The notes: a model not told the origin generated them from the sequence alone. A stretch of 64,000 bases of DNA from Rhodoferax sp. OV413 (GCA_945861785.1 CAMAWD010000029.1:1-64000), one strand, 5' to 3'; positions 8,582-16,898 are shown, counted from the stretch's first letter. Translations and numbers: made by a program.

Positions 8582-8608
8582 GGGTTTACTCCTGAAGAAA
8601 GGGAAATT

Positions 8609-9286
8609 TCATTCGCCGGTGCCATAACGGGAGAGGATGTAGGCGAAACCAGTGTTGGCGCGCGCCATCGAACCGGGGTTGTTCAAGAAACGCGCCTCGT
8701 AATGCAGCGCCAGGATCAGGCCGTGGATCTCGAAGGACATCTGCTGGGCGTCGGCCTGGGCACTGAGGTGCCCTTCCTCCTGGGCCTGCATCACGACCCG
8801 GTGCATGGCGGACAGCCAGGTCTTGACGGATGTGGACAACGCGTCGCGCACCACGCCCGGACGGTCGTCGAACTCGACAGCGCCGCTGATGAATATGCAG
8901 CCGGACTGGATTTCCACCGCCACGCGGGTCATCCAGTTGGCAAACAGGGCCTCGAGCCGGGGCAGGCCACGCGGCTGCGACAGTGCGGGATAGAAGACTT
9001 CCTGCTCGAACTGGTGGAAATACTCGTGGACAACCGAAATCTGCAACTCTTCGCGCGAGCCGAAATGGGCGAACACCCCGGACTTGCTCATGTGCATCAG
9101 TTCGGCCAGCGCCCCGATGCTCAATCCTTCCAGGCCCACCTGGGTGGCCAGGCGCAACGCGGCATCCACGATGGCCGCCTTGGTTTGCTGGCCCTTTTGC
9201 GAAACCCGCCCTTCAACCACCGGGGCGCGGTCGGGTTCTGCGATAGCGGTCGACAAGGGTTTTGGGGGCAGCTGGGAAACAGACAT
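8609..9286 (-). CDS. TetR/AcrR-family transcriptional regulator
   Basis: This 225-residue regulator has an N-terminal helix-turn-helix: TKAAIVDAALRLATQVG, then LSIGALAELMHMSKSGVFAHFGSREEL. The C-terminal ligand-binding domain is of the TetR_C type found in regulators of acyl-CoA genes. It is the promoter-proximal gene of the acyl-CoA operon and most likely represses it until an acyl-CoA ligand binds. The ATG at 9286 is preferred; the frame extends to 9349 but runs through the putative control region. No strong ribosome binding site is visible before either start. Confidence 0.85.
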   Translation of the reverse strand: MSVSQLPPKPLSTAIAEPDRAPVVEGRVSQKGQQTKAAIVDAALRLATQVGLEGLSIGALAELMHMSKSGVFAHFGSREELQISVVHEYFHQFEQEVFYPALSQPRGLPRLEALFANWMTRVAVEIQSGCIFISGAVEFDDRPGVVRDALSTSVKTWLSAMHRVVMQAQEEGHLSAQADAQQMSFEIHGLILALHYEARFLNNPGSMARANTGFAYILSRYGTGE

Positions 9287-9305
9287 GCAGGCAGGAATTA
9301 GAACG

Positions 9306-9315
9306 AACGATCGTG
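9306..9315. promoter_or_regulatory. candidate TetR operator AACGATCGTG
   Basis: The perfect 8-bp palindrome ACGATCGT (9307-9314) lies about 20 bases upstream of the TetR gene start. With flanks it reads AACGATCGTG, one mismatch from a 10-bp palindrome, a shape common for TetR-family operators. Position and symmetry suggest autoregulation of the acyl-CoA operon. This is inference only. Confidence 0.35.
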
Positions 9316-9334
9316 CTATTTTGCATGAAGTCGC

Positions 9335-9360
9335 ACCGGGGCTTGCCAAGAAGCCCCGGT
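9335..9360 (-). terminator. perfect 10-bp hairpin between two operons
   Basis: ACCGGGGCTT (9335-9344) and AAGCCCCGGT (9351-9360) form a perfect 10-bp GC-rich stem with a 6-nt loop. It lies between the hydrolase gene ending at 9494 and the TetR gene starting at 9286, so it probably separates the sugar-acid operon from the acyl-CoA operon. No T-run follows, so it may act as a Rho-dependent or mRNA-stabilising hairpin rather than a classical terminator. Confidence 0.5.
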
Positions 9361-9493
9361 TCTAGACAATGGCACCTAGCAAACCAAAGGGTTTCCCCTT
9401 GGCGCATATCGCCGGGGCAGGCCCGGCAACGCTGGCTCTGCAGCCCGCCAGACCCAGCCCCGCAAGTGCCGGCAGGCTGGCAGGCTCAACCTG

Positions 9494-10342
9494 TCACAAC
9501 TTGAACGGCACCACCAGTTGGCGCTGCTCACCCAGCCCTTCGATGCCCAGGGCCATGACATCGCCCTTCTTCAAATACACCGGCGGCTTCATACCCATCG
9601 CGACACCGGGTGGGGTGCCGGTAGTGATCACATCGCCCGGCATCAGGGTCATGAACTGGCTGACGTAACTCACCAGCTTGGCCACTCCGAAGATCATGGT
9701 CTTGGTGCTGCCGGTCTGGCGGCGCTGCCCGTTCACGTCGAGCCACATCGCGAGCTTCTGGACATTGGCGATCTCGTCGCGCGTGACCAGCCAGGGGCCG
9801 ATGGGGCCAAAGGTGTCGCAGCCCTTGCCCTTGTCCCACTGCGGGCCGCGTTCCGTCTGGTACTCGCGCTCGCTCACGTCGTTGATGGTGCAGTAGCCGG
9901 CCACATGGTCGAGCGCAGCTTTCTGCGACACGTAACGTGCCCGGGTGCCGATGACCACGCCGAGCTCCACCTCCCAGTCGGTCTTGACCGATCCCTTGGG
10001 CAGCATCACAGGGTCATGGGCGCCCTGGATGCAGGTGGTGGCCTTCATGAAGATGATCGGCTCTTTGGGAATCGCCGCGCCGGTTTCGGCGGCGTGGTCG
10101 GAGTAGTTCAGGCCGATGGCCACGAACTTGCCGATACCTGCGACCGGACAACCCAAACGCGGCGAACCCCTGACCAGGGGCAGCTTGTCGGCCTTGATCT
10201 TGCGGATCTTGGCCAATGCGGCGTCCGACAATTGCTCGGGGCCGATGTCCTTGATGACCGCGCTCAGGTCGCGCAGCTTGCCGTCGGCATCGAGCAGGCC
10301 AGGTTTTTCCTTGCCGGGGTTGCCATATCGAACGAGTTTCAT
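9494..10342 (-). CDS. fumarylacetoacetate hydrolase-family protein (probable 2,4-diketo-3-deoxy sugar-acid hydrolase)
   Basis: This 282-residue FAH-fold metal-dependent hydrolase carries the family motifs GLNYSDHAAETGAAIPKEP, FMKATTCIQG and DWEVELGVVIG (metal-binding ExE) and ends with PGDVITTGTPPGVAMGMKPP. In the oxidative L-fucose/L-rhamnose type routes a member of this family cleaves a 2,4-diketo-3-deoxy acid into pyruvate plus lactate or a related acid. That fits here because the upstream genes encode a matching dehydratase and dehydrogenase. It is the last gene of the left arm, 18 bases after an SDR gene. The substrate assignment is by context; the fold is certain. Confidence 0.85.
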   Translation of the reverse strand: MKLVRYGNPGKEKPGLLDADGKLRDLSAVIKDIGPEQLSDAALAKIRKIKADKLPLVRGSPRLGCPVAGIGKFVAIGLNYSDHAAETGAAIPKEPIIFMKATTCIQGAHDPVMLPKGSVKTDWEVELGVVIGTRARYVSQKAALDHVAGYCTINDVSEREYQTERGPQWDKGKGCDTFGPIGPWLVTRDEIANVQKLAMWLDVNGQRRQTGSTKTMIFGVAKLVSYVSQFMTLMPGDVITTGTPPGVAMGMKPPVYLKKGDVMALGIEGLGEQRQLVVPFKL

Positions 10343-10360
10343 GTTTGCCTTTCTGGGTTG

Positions 10361-11107
10361 TCAATAGGTGGATCGTCCACCGGAGAGGTCGAACACTGCT
10401 CCGGTGGAAAAGGAACAGTCTTCGGTGCACAGCCAGGTGACCATGGCCGCCACTTCCTCGGGGGTGCCGAAACGCCCCATCGGGATCTTGGACAGCATGA
10501 ACTGTATGTGCTCGGGACTCATCTGGTCGAAGATGGCGGTTTTCACCGCCGCCGGCGTGATGCAGTTGACCCGCACACCAGTGTCGGCAAGCTCCTTGCC
10601 GAGCGACTTGGTCAGGGCCATCACGGCCGCCTTGCTGGCGCTGTAGGCACTGGCGTTCGGGTTGCCGTCTTTGCCTGCCACAGATGCAATGTTGACGATG
10701 CGCCCATAGTTGCGCGTGCGCATGTGGGGCACCAGTTCACGACAGCAGTAGAACAGGCCATTCAGGTTGACCTGCATGACCTTCGCCCAGTCGTCGACCG
10801 GATAGTCCCACACCTTGGTGTTGGGGCCGGTGATGCCAGCGCTGTTGACCAGGGCATCCACCACCGGGGTATGCGCCAAGGTCTGGGCCACTGCCGCCAC
10901 CACCGACGCATGGTCGCCGACATCCACCGCCACCCACCGCGCCCGCGCGCCCAGTTCGCCGCAGGCCTTCGCGGCTGCTGCGCCGTCGCGGTCCCAAAGC
11001 GTCACGCTGGCGCCAGAGGCCAGCATGCGCTGGGCGATCGCATATCCGAGCCCGGTGGCGCCGCCGGTGATGACCGCGTAGCGGCCCGCCATATCGAGTT
11101 GGTTCAT
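10361..11107 (-). CDS. SDR-family dehydrogenase (sugar or sugar-acid)
   Basis: This classical short-chain dehydrogenase of 248 residues has the NAD(P) loop TGGATGLGYAIA (about residues 15-26), NSAGITGP (NAG motif), catalytic Ser in NIASVAGKDG, YSASK as the YxxxK site and a C-terminal GGRSTY. Its start ATG (11107) overlaps the TGA of the next SDR by ATGA, indicating coupled translation. In similar loci such an enzyme oxidises a free sugar or aldonate (for example L-fucose or L-rhamnose 1-dehydrogenase), but this cannot be decided from sequence. Confidence 0.85.
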   Translation of the reverse strand: MNQLDMAGRYAVITGGATGLGYAIAQRMLASGASVTLWDRDGAAAAKACGELGARARWVAVDVGDHASVVAAVAQTLAHTPVVDALVNSAGITGPNTKVWDYPVDDWAKVMQVNLNGLFYCCRELVPHMRTRNYGRIVNIASVAGKDGNPNASAYSASKAAVMALTKSLGKELADTGVRVNCITPAAVKTAIFDQMSPEHIQFMLSKIPMGRFGTPEEVAAMVTWLCTEDCSFSTGAVFDLSGGRSTY

Positions 11108-11838
11108 ATCGTCATGCCTCCATCCACTGCGAATACCTGGCCGCTGGCAAACACCGATTCGTCACTGGCCAGGTAAACGATGACGGGCGCGATTTCGTCG
11201 GCCTGCGCCAGGCGACCCATCGGCTGGCGGGCCACGAAGTCCTTGCGTGCCTGGACCGGGTCGGCGTAGCTGTTGATGCGCTCGCCCAGCGACGGTGTGT
11301 CGACGGTGCCGGGCGCAATCGCATTGCAGCGGATGCCCTTGCCCACGAAGTCGGCCGCCACCGCCTTGGTCAGACCGACCACTGCGGCCTTGCTGGCGCC
11401 GTAGACGAAGCGGTTTGGCAACCCCTTGAGGCTGCTCGCCACACTGGCCATGTTGATGATGCTACCACCGCCGGCCTCGAGCATCCGGGGAACCACCGCC
11501 TGGATCATCCAGAACTGGGAGCGCACATTGAGGTTGAAGGCGAAGTTCCAATCCTCGTCGGTGGCCTGGAGGATGTTGCCGTTGTGCACATAACCGGCAC
11601 AGTTGAACAACACGTCGATGCGTGGCATGCCGGCCACCACGCGCTGGATCGCGGCCTTGTCCAGGACGTCGAGCTCGGCGGTGCGAACGTTCGCGACCCC
11701 CGCAAAGGCCGCCAGCAGCGCCGGATTGACATCGGTTGCGAGCACCTGCGCGCCTTGTGCGGCCATGGCGAGCACGCTCGCCTTGCCAATACCCTGCCCG
11801 GCAGCGGTAACCAAAACCGATTTGCCTTGAAGTCTCAT
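11104..11838 (-). CDS. SDR dehydrogenase, probable 2-keto-3-deoxy-L-fuconate dehydrogenase type
   Basis: This 244-residue SDR closely resembles the BDH2/DHRS6 group. NRFVYGASKAAVVGLTKAVA contains the YxxxK, and GIRCNAIAPGTVDTPSLGER followed by VYLASDESVFASGQVFAVDGG is the diagnostic C-terminal half. Bacterial members of this group oxidise 2-keto-3-deoxy-L-fuconate to the 2,4-diketo acid. The cofactor loop is VTAAGQGIGKASVLAMA. Both ends overlap neighbours by ATGA, with the dehydratase upstream and the second SDR downstream. The flanking dehydratase and FAH-type hydrolase give the expected pathway order; the sugar itself is not proved. Confidence 0.82.
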   Translation of the reverse strand: MRLQGKSVLVTAAGQGIGKASVLAMAAQGAQVLATDVNPALLAAFAGVANVRTAELDVLDKAAIQRVVAGMPRIDVLFNCAGYVHNGNILQATDEDWNFAFNLNVRSQFWMIQAVVPRMLEAGGGSIINMASVASSLKGLPNRFVYGASKAAVVGLTKAVAADFVGKGIRCNAIAPGTVDTPSLGERINSYADPVQARKDFVARQPMGRLAQADEIAPVIVYLASDESVFASGQVFAVDGGMTI

Positions 11839-12959
11839 GATTTCCCCTTGTCAAGTATGAAGTCTGCGTTCTGTCGCCCGGAAATTTCCGGCCAATCCCA
11901 TTCGATGCCCAGCCCAGGAGTATCCGGCGGGTAGGCGTACCCGCCCTCCACGCGGATCCGGCTGGTGGTGATGTCGTCGAGTTGCGGAATGTATTCGACC
12001 CAGGCCGCGTTCGGCACACCGGCGCACAGGCTCACATGCAGCTCCATCAGGAAGTGCGGGCACACCGGCACGTCGAAACCCTCGGCCAGGTGCGCCACCT
12101 TGACCCAGGGCGTGATGCCGCCGATACGCGCCACGTCCGGCTGGACGATGCTGCAGGCGCCCTGCTCCAGGTATTCACGGAACTGGCTCAGGTGGTACAT
12201 CGACTCACCCACCGCCACCGGAATGGCCGTGTGTTCGCGCAACTGCCGGTGGCCGGCCACGTCCTCGGCGGGCAGGGGTTCCTCCAGCCAGGCCAGGTCG
12301 AAAGACGCAAAGGCGGCAGCGCGGCGCACCACCTCGGGCCGGTTGAAGCCCTGGTTGGCATCCGTCATGATTTCGAAACCGGGCCCGACCGCCTCGCGCA
12401 CTGCCTTCAGACGGGCGACATCCTCGCTGACATGGGACCGGCCGACCTTGATCTTGGCCCCACGAAATCCCTGGGCCTGCGCGGCCAGGGTCTGGTCGAC
12501 CAACTCGGCTGCATCCAGATGCAGCCAGCCGCCTTCGGTGGTGTAGACCGGCACCCTCGGCTGCGCGCCGCCCAGCAGTTGCCACAACGGCAATTGCTGG
12601 CTGCGTGCGCGCCAATCCCACAGGGCCGTATCGACACAGGCCAGCGCCAGGCTGGTGATGGCGCCCACAGCGGTGGCGTGGGTGTGAAAGAACAGGTCTT
12701 TCCAGATCGCCTCGATGTGCAGCGGATTGCACCCCAGCAGGCGCGGTGCCAGGTGGTCGCGCAGCAGGGCGACCACGGACGAACCACCGGTGCCAATGGT
12801 GTAGGCATACCCGGTGGCTTCGATGCCGTCGCTGCAGCGCAGCGTGAGCAGGATGGTCTCCTGGGTGACGAACGACTGGATGGCGTCGGTGCGCACCACC
12901 TTGGGCGGCAGGTCGACCTGGCGCAGGCGCACGGAGTCGATGGTCAGCGGAGATGGCAT
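11835..12959 (-). CDS. enolase-superfamily sugar-acid dehydratase (mandelate racemase-like)
   Basis: This 374-residue mandelate racemase/muconate lactonizing enzyme family protein probably dehydrates an aldonate or aldarate to a 2-keto-3-deoxy acid. Catalytic and metal residues can be read: K169-I-K171 (KxK), D200 and N202 in TDANQGFN, E226 in WLEEPLP, E252 in GES, D275 in QPDVARIGGIT and H302 in CPHFLMELH. At this length it is shorter than typical L-fuconate dehydratases and closer to galactarate/talarate or rhamnonate-type enzymes. It is the first gene of the left arm, transcribed divergently from the GntR gene, and is coupled by ATGA to the SDR downstream. Confidence 0.85.
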   Translation of the reverse strand: MPSPLTIDSVRLRQVDLPPKVVRTDAIQSFVTQETILLTLRCSDGIEATGYAYTIGTGGSSVVALLRDHLAPRLLGCNPLHIEAIWKDLFFHTHATAVGAITSLALACVDTALWDWRARSQQLPLWQLLGGAQPRVPVYTTEGGWLHLDAAELVDQTLAAQAQGFRGAKIKVGRSHVSEDVARLKAVREAVGPGFEIMTDANQGFNRPEVVRRAAAFASFDLAWLEEPLPAEDVAGHRQLREHTAIPVAVGESMYHLSQFREYLEQGACSIVQPDVARIGGITPWVKVAHLAEGFDVPVCPHFLMELHVSLCAGVPNAAWVEYIPQLDDITTSRIRVEGGYAYPPDTPGLGIEWDWPEISGRQNADFILDKGKS

Positions 12960-13004
12960 GGCAGGGTTTTACCGGATGTCGCGATGGCGGAACCATGCGA
13001 TCAT

Positions 13005-13029
13005 AAATTGGCCTTACCACCTGTCCAAT
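13005..13029. promoter_or_regulatory. candidate GntR operator in divergent promoter region
   Basis: AATTGG (13005-13010) and CCAATT (13024-13029) are inverted with 13 bases between them, in the 106-bp gap between the divergent dehydratase and regulator genes. The left part, AATTGGCCTTACCA, also resembles the E. coli UxuR/ExuR site (AATTGGTATACCAATT). The regulator next door is of the same FadR-like GntR class, so this is a plausible operator for both directions. Confidence 0.45.
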
Positions 13030-13065
13030 TCTGGTTAACCCTCAATTTTCGTTCGCACCACCGCC

Positions 13066-13782
13066 ATGCCGCTGCAAACCGTAGAGCCGCAACGCCTGTA
13101 CCGCCAGATCGCCGAGCAATTGCGCGTGCTGATCAAGGCCGGCGAGTTCGCAGCCGGCACGCGTCTGCCGGCCGAGCGCGACCTGGCCCGGCAGCTTGGC
13201 GTGAGCCGCCCGTCGGTGCGCGAGGCGTTGATTGCGCTCGAGGTCGAGGGCTGGGTCGAAGTGCGCAGCGGGTCGGGTGTTTACGCGCTGGACCGTCCCA
13301 GCGGTGCACGCCTGGCACCGGCAGAGCCCGGCAATCCCGAATGGGGCCCGCTCGAACTCATCCGGGCACGCCGCGTGGTGGAGGGCGAAACCGCTGCCAT
13401 CGCGGCGCGTCAGGCCAAACGCCGCGACCTCGACGCCATGCGTGCCGCCATCGACAGCATGGCCCGCGACGCCGACGCGGGCAAGATGCCGCTCGACGGC
13501 GACCGCGCATTCCACACGGCGATCGCCCAGACCGGCGGGAACAGCGTGCTCAGCGAGACTGTGCAAACCTTCTGGGACTCGCGGCGCGGCCCGGTGTTCG
13601 AACGCCTGGGCGGCCACTTCGAATCCGTGCGCTCCTGGCGTTCTGCCATCGCCGAACACGAACTGATCATCGACGCCATCCGGCTGCACGATGCCGATGC
13701 CGCGCGCCATGCGATGCACAAACACATGGACAAGTCCCATGCCCGATTCAGCGCGAGCTGGCGCCGCGCCGACCAGCCCTGA
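13066..13782 (+). CDS. GntR-family regulator, FadR/UxuR subfamily
   Basis: This 238-residue regulator has the GntR winged helix at the N terminus (QIAEQLRVLIKAGEFAAGTR, then LARQLGVSRPSVREALIALE) and an all-helical FCD ligand-binding domain (ELIRARRVVEGETAAIAARQ; RAFHTAIAQTGGN; HMDKSHARF). Many FCD proteins bind a metal through Asp/His side chains and respond to sugar acids or organic acids. It stands at the divergent promoter between the dehydratase arm and the TRAP arm, so it probably controls both. The ATG at 13066 fits the domain start, though the ribosome binding site is weak. Stop to dctP-like start is 72 bases. Confidence 0.9.
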   Translation: MPLQTVEPQRLYRQIAEQLRVLIKAGEFAAGTRLPAERDLARQLGVSRPSVREALIALEVEGWVEVRSGSGVYALDRPSGARLAPAEPGNPEWGPLELIRARRVVEGETAAIAARQAKRRDLDAMRAAIDSMARDADAGKMPLDGDRAFHTAIAQTGGNSVLSETVQTFWDSRRGPVFERLGGHFESVRSWRSAIAEHELIIDAIRLHDADAARHAMHKHMDKSHARFSASWRRADQP

Positions 13783-13854
13783 AAGTTGTCCAGCCATGAT
13801 CCCGCCTTCACTTTTTCCACCGCGTATTTTGCCCACCACCCCAAGGAGACATCC

Positions 13855-14841
13855 ATGAAAAAACGCTTCGCCCTCCAGACCCTGACCGCCGCCGCCGTGC
13901 TGGCACTGACCATTGGTGCCAGCGGCCTGGCCCAGGCCCAGACCAAGCTCAAATGGGCCCACGTGTACGAGCCCTCCGAGCCCTACCACACGCAGTCACT
14001 GTGGGCTGCAGCCGAAATCAAGAAACGCAGCAACGGCAAGTTCGACATCCAGGTGTTCCCGGCCTCCAGCCTCGGCAAGGAGACCGACATCAACCAGGGC
14101 CTGCAGCTGGGCACGGTCGACATGATCATCAGCGGGCCGTCGTTCGCCGCGCGCAGCTACCCGCGCTTCGGCATTGCCTACTACCCGTTCATCTTCCGTG
14201 ACGGGGACCACCTGATCGCCTACAGCAAGAGCGCCGTGTTCAAGGAGATGGCCGACGAATTCCGGGCCAAGACCGGCATCCAGGTCACTGCCTACACCTA
14301 TTACGGCGCGCGCCACACCACGGCCCAGAAGGCGTTCACCAACTGCGAAGGCATGAAGGGAATCAAGATCCGGGTGCCCGATGTGCCTGCCTACACCGCC
14401 ACGCCCAAGGCCTGCGGCGCCAACCCGACGCCGATCGCGTTTGCCGAGGTCTACCTGGCGCTGCAAAACGGCACCGTCGAGGCCCAGGAAAACCCCCTCA
14501 CCACGATCGAGGCCAAGAAGTTCTATGAGGTCCAGAAGGCCATCATGCTGACCGGTCACATCGTCGACGGCCTGATCACGCAGATCGCCCCGCACGTATG
14601 GAGCAAGCTCTCCGACGCCGAAAAGACGATGTTCACCGACATCACGCGCGAAGCCGCCGCCAACGCCACCGCCGAGATCAAGAAGCGCGAAGGCGAACTG
14701 GTCGACGAGTTCAAGAAGAAGGGCCTGCAGATCGTCAACGTCGACCGCAAGAGCTTCCAGGACGCCGTGCTGAAGAACTCGCCGCTGGAGTCGATGGGCT
14801 TCACCAAAGCCGACTTCGACAAGATCCAGGCCGCCAAGTAA
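13855..14841 (+). CDS. TRAP transporter solute-binding protein (DctP family)
   Basis: This 328-residue periplasmic binding protein of a tripartite ATP-independent transporter starts with KKRFALQTLTAAAVLAL and a signal peptide ending ASGLAQAQ. The mature part begins TKLKWAHVYEPSEPYHTQ. The expected carboxylate-binding arginine lies in MKGIKIRVPDVPAY, and NGTVEAQENPLTTIEAKKF is the usual late family motif. ATG 13855 is chosen because AAGGAG precedes it and the signal peptide begins there; an in-frame GTG or ATG upstream would add a non-signal extension. Context implies a sugar acid or uronate ligand. Confidence 0.93.
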   Translation: MKKRFALQTLTAAAVLALTIGASGLAQAQTKLKWAHVYEPSEPYHTQSLWAAAEIKKRSNGKFDIQVFPASSLGKETDINQGLQLGTVDMIISGPSFAARSYPRFGIAYYPFIFRDGDHLIAYSKSAVFKEMADEFRAKTGIQVTAYTYYGARHTTAQKAFTNCEGMKGIKIRVPDVPAYTATPKACGANPTPIAFAEVYLALQNGTVEAQENPLTTIEAKKFYEVQKAIMLTGHIVDGLITQIAPHVWSKLSDAEKTMFTDITREAAANATAEIKKREGELVDEFKKKGLQIVNVDRKSFQDAVLKNSPLESMGFTKADFDKIQAAK

Positions 14842-14850
14842 GAGCCCTGC

Positions 14851-14877
14851 CCGGCCCCGCAGACCGTGTGGGGCCGG
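14851..14877 (+). other. intercistronic hairpin between TRAP genes
   Basis: CCGGCCCC (14851-14858) pairs with GGGGCCGG (14870-14877) around an 11-nt loop, directly after the binding-protein stop codon. Such stems between the binding protein and the membrane subunits commonly protect or attenuate the transcript so that the binding protein is made in excess. A short CTCCTTCTTT follows, so partial termination is also possible. Confidence 0.55.
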
Positions 14878-14899
14878 CTCCTTCTTTGCGAGAACACCC

Positions 14900-15475
14900 A
14901 TGTCCAATATCGTCGATATCGACGCCCTGCCCCAGGTGATGGGAGACGACGGGCAGTTCCACGCCCAGGACGAAGCGGTCGACCTGTCCGATACCCCCAT
15001 CGAGGCGTGGCTGGCACTCGCCTTCTTCTGGGCCCTGGGCCTGACCGTCTTCTACCAGTTCTTCACCCGGTATGTGCTGAACGACTCCGCCGCCTGGACC
15101 GAAGAAATCGCGCGTTACCTGCTGATCGCCACCGTGTTCATTGGCGCGGCGATCGGCGTGGCCAAGAACAACCATATCCAGGTCGACTTCTTCTACCGCT
15201 TCATGCCAGCCTGGCTGGGCCACGCCATGGCGCTGCTGGTCGACGCACTGCGCATCGGATTTTTTGGCATGGCCGTTGTCATGACCTGGCAGATGATGCA
15301 AAAACTGGGCAACTACAAGATGACCATCATCGACCTTCCGATGAACATCGTCTATGGCGTGTGCATGTTCGGTTTTGCCGCCATGTTCCTGCGCTCCATA
15401 TGGGTGCTGCGTGTGCACCTGCAGCGCGGCTACAGCGTGCTTGAAAAGCCTGAATCGACCATGGAAGACCGATAG
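14900..15475 (+). CDS. TRAP transporter small membrane subunit (DctQ family)
   Basis: This 191-residue membrane protein has four predicted transmembrane helices: WLALAFFWALGLTVFYQFF, YLLIATVFIGAAIGVA, a third around AMALLVDALRIGFFGMAVV and a fourth around GVCMFGFAAMFLRSIWV. AAWTEEIARYLL is the conserved DctQ motif. It is a subunit of the sodium-driven TRAP transporter and lies 13 bases before the large subunit gene. The N-terminal tail (about 30 residues, acidic) is cytoplasmic and a little longer than usual. Confidence 0.92.
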   Translation: MSNIVDIDALPQVMGDDGQFHAQDEAVDLSDTPIEAWLALAFFWALGLTVFYQFFTRYVLNDSAAWTEEIARYLLIATVFIGAAIGVAKNNHIQVDFFYRFMPAWLGHAMALLVDALRIGFFGMAVVMTWQMMQKLGNYKMTIIDLPMNIVYGVCMFGFAAMFLRSIWVLRVHLQRGYSVLEKPESTMEDR

Positions 15476-15488
15476 TCGGAACACAACA

Positions 15489-16883
15489 ATGCTGAAAATC
15501 ATCTTCCTGCTGCTCATGTCGGGGGGCGTCCCGGTGGCGATCGCCATGGCCGGGTCCTCGCTGATCTACATCCTGTGGACCGGCGACAACCCACCCTTCG
15601 TCGTCATCCACCGCATGGTCAGCGGCATCGACAGTTTTCCCTTGCTGGCGGTGCCCTTCTTCATCCTGGCCGGCAACCTGATGAACAACGCCGGAATCAC
15701 CAACCGCATCTACAACTACGCCCTGGCCCTGGTGGGCTGGATGAAGGGCGGCCTGGGCCATGTGAACGTGGTCGGCTCGGTGATATTCGCCGGCATGAGC
15801 GGTACGGCAATCGCCGATGCCGCTGGCCTGGGAACGGTCGAAATCAAGGCCATGAAAGACCACGGCTACAGCACCGAGTTTGCGGTCGGCGTGACCGCCG
15901 CGTCGGCCACGCTGGGGCCGATCATCCCGCCCAGCCTGCCCTTCGTGATCTACGGCATGATGGCGAATGTGAGCGTCGGCGCACTGTTTCTGGCCGGCAT
16001 CCTGCCGGGCGTCCTGATGGCCATCCTGATGATGCTGACTGTGGCCTACTATGCGCACAAGAACGGCTGGGGCGCCGACGTCAAGTTCGAATGGCCACGC
16101 GTGATCAAGGCCCTTGCCGAAACCGCGGTGGTGATCGGCTGGCCGCTGGTTCTGTGGGTCCTCATCACCAAATTCGGGTTCCCACCGCGGACCTCGGTGT
16201 TTGCCGGCCTGATCCTGCTGTTCATGGCGGACAAGTTGTTCGGCTTCCAGGCCGTATTGCCAATCATGACCCCGGTGCTGCTGATCGGCGGCATGACCAC
16301 CGGCCTGTTCACCCCCACCGAGGGTGCCATCGCCGCCTGCGTATGGGCCATGGTGCTGGGCCTGGCCTGGTACAAGACACTGTCCTGGAAGATGTTCGTC
16401 AAGGTCTGCCTCGACACCGTCGAGACCACCGCCACCGTGTTGTTCATCGTGGCGGCTGCCAGCATTTTTGGCTGGATGCTGACCGCCACCGGCGTCACTG
16501 CGGCCATCGGTGAATGGGTGCTTGGTTTCACCAAGGAGCCCTGGGTGTTCCTGCTGCTGGCCAATGCGCTGATGCTGTTCGTGGGCTGCTTTCTTGAGCC
16601 GACTGCCGCCATCACGATCCTGGTGCCGATCCTGGTGCCAATCTGCCAGAAGCTCGGGATCGACCTGGTCCATTTCGGCTTGGTGATGGTGCTCAACCTG
16701 ATGATCGGCCTGCTGCACCCGCCGATGGGCATGGTGCTGTTCGTACTGGCGCGGGTGGCCAAGTTATCGGTGGAACGCACCACCATGGCGATTCTTCCCT
16801 GGCTGGTGCCGCTGCTGGGGTCGCTGGTCATCATCACCTACTTTCCCAAGCTGGTGTTGTGGTTGCCCAAGCAGTTCTATTGA
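15489..16883 (+). CDS. TRAP transporter large permease (DctM family)
   Basis: This 464-residue integral membrane permease has the DctM features SFPLLAVPFFILAGNLMN, GSVIFAGMSGTAIADAAGLG, GVTAASATLGPIIPPSLPFV and LLHPPMGMVLFVLARVA, with about 12 membrane segments. It forms the transport channel with the small subunit. The start is ATG 15489, thirteen bases after the DctQ stop; a longer in-frame region starting at 15354 merely overlaps the DctQ gene in another frame. It is followed after 15 bases by the UxaA-type dehydratase. Confidence 0.94.
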   Translation: MLKIIFLLLMSGGVPVAIAMAGSSLIYILWTGDNPPFVVIHRMVSGIDSFPLLAVPFFILAGNLMNNAGITNRIYNYALALVGWMKGGLGHVNVVGSVIFAGMSGTAIADAAGLGTVEIKAMKDHGYSTEFAVGVTAASATLGPIIPPSLPFVIYGMMANVSVGALFLAGILPGVLMAILMMLTVAYYAHKNGWGADVKFEWPRVIKALAETAVVIGWPLVLWVLITKFGFPPRTSVFAGLILLFMADKLFGFQAVLPIMTPVLLIGGMTTGLFTPTEGAIAACVWAMVLGLAWYKTLSWKMFVKVCLDTVETTATVLFIVAAASIFGWMLTATGVTAAIGEWVLGFTKEPWVFLLLANALMLFVGCFLEPTAAITILVPILVPICQKLGIDLVHFGLVMVLNLMIGLLHPPMGMVLFVLARVAKLSVERTTMAILPWLVPLLGSLVIITYFPKLVLWLPKQFY

Positions 16884-16898
16884 CACGGAAACCTTGCA

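Noticed and set aside
9518-11176. 552-codon plus-strand frame opposite the FAH-type hydrolase and SDR genes
   Set aside because: It has no motif, and the minus-strand genes have full families and ATGA coupling.
13042-13989. 315-codon minus-strand frame opposite the GntR gene
   Set aside because: It is Gly/Val/His-rich with no recognisable domain. The plus-strand GntR frame has an HTH and FCD domain.
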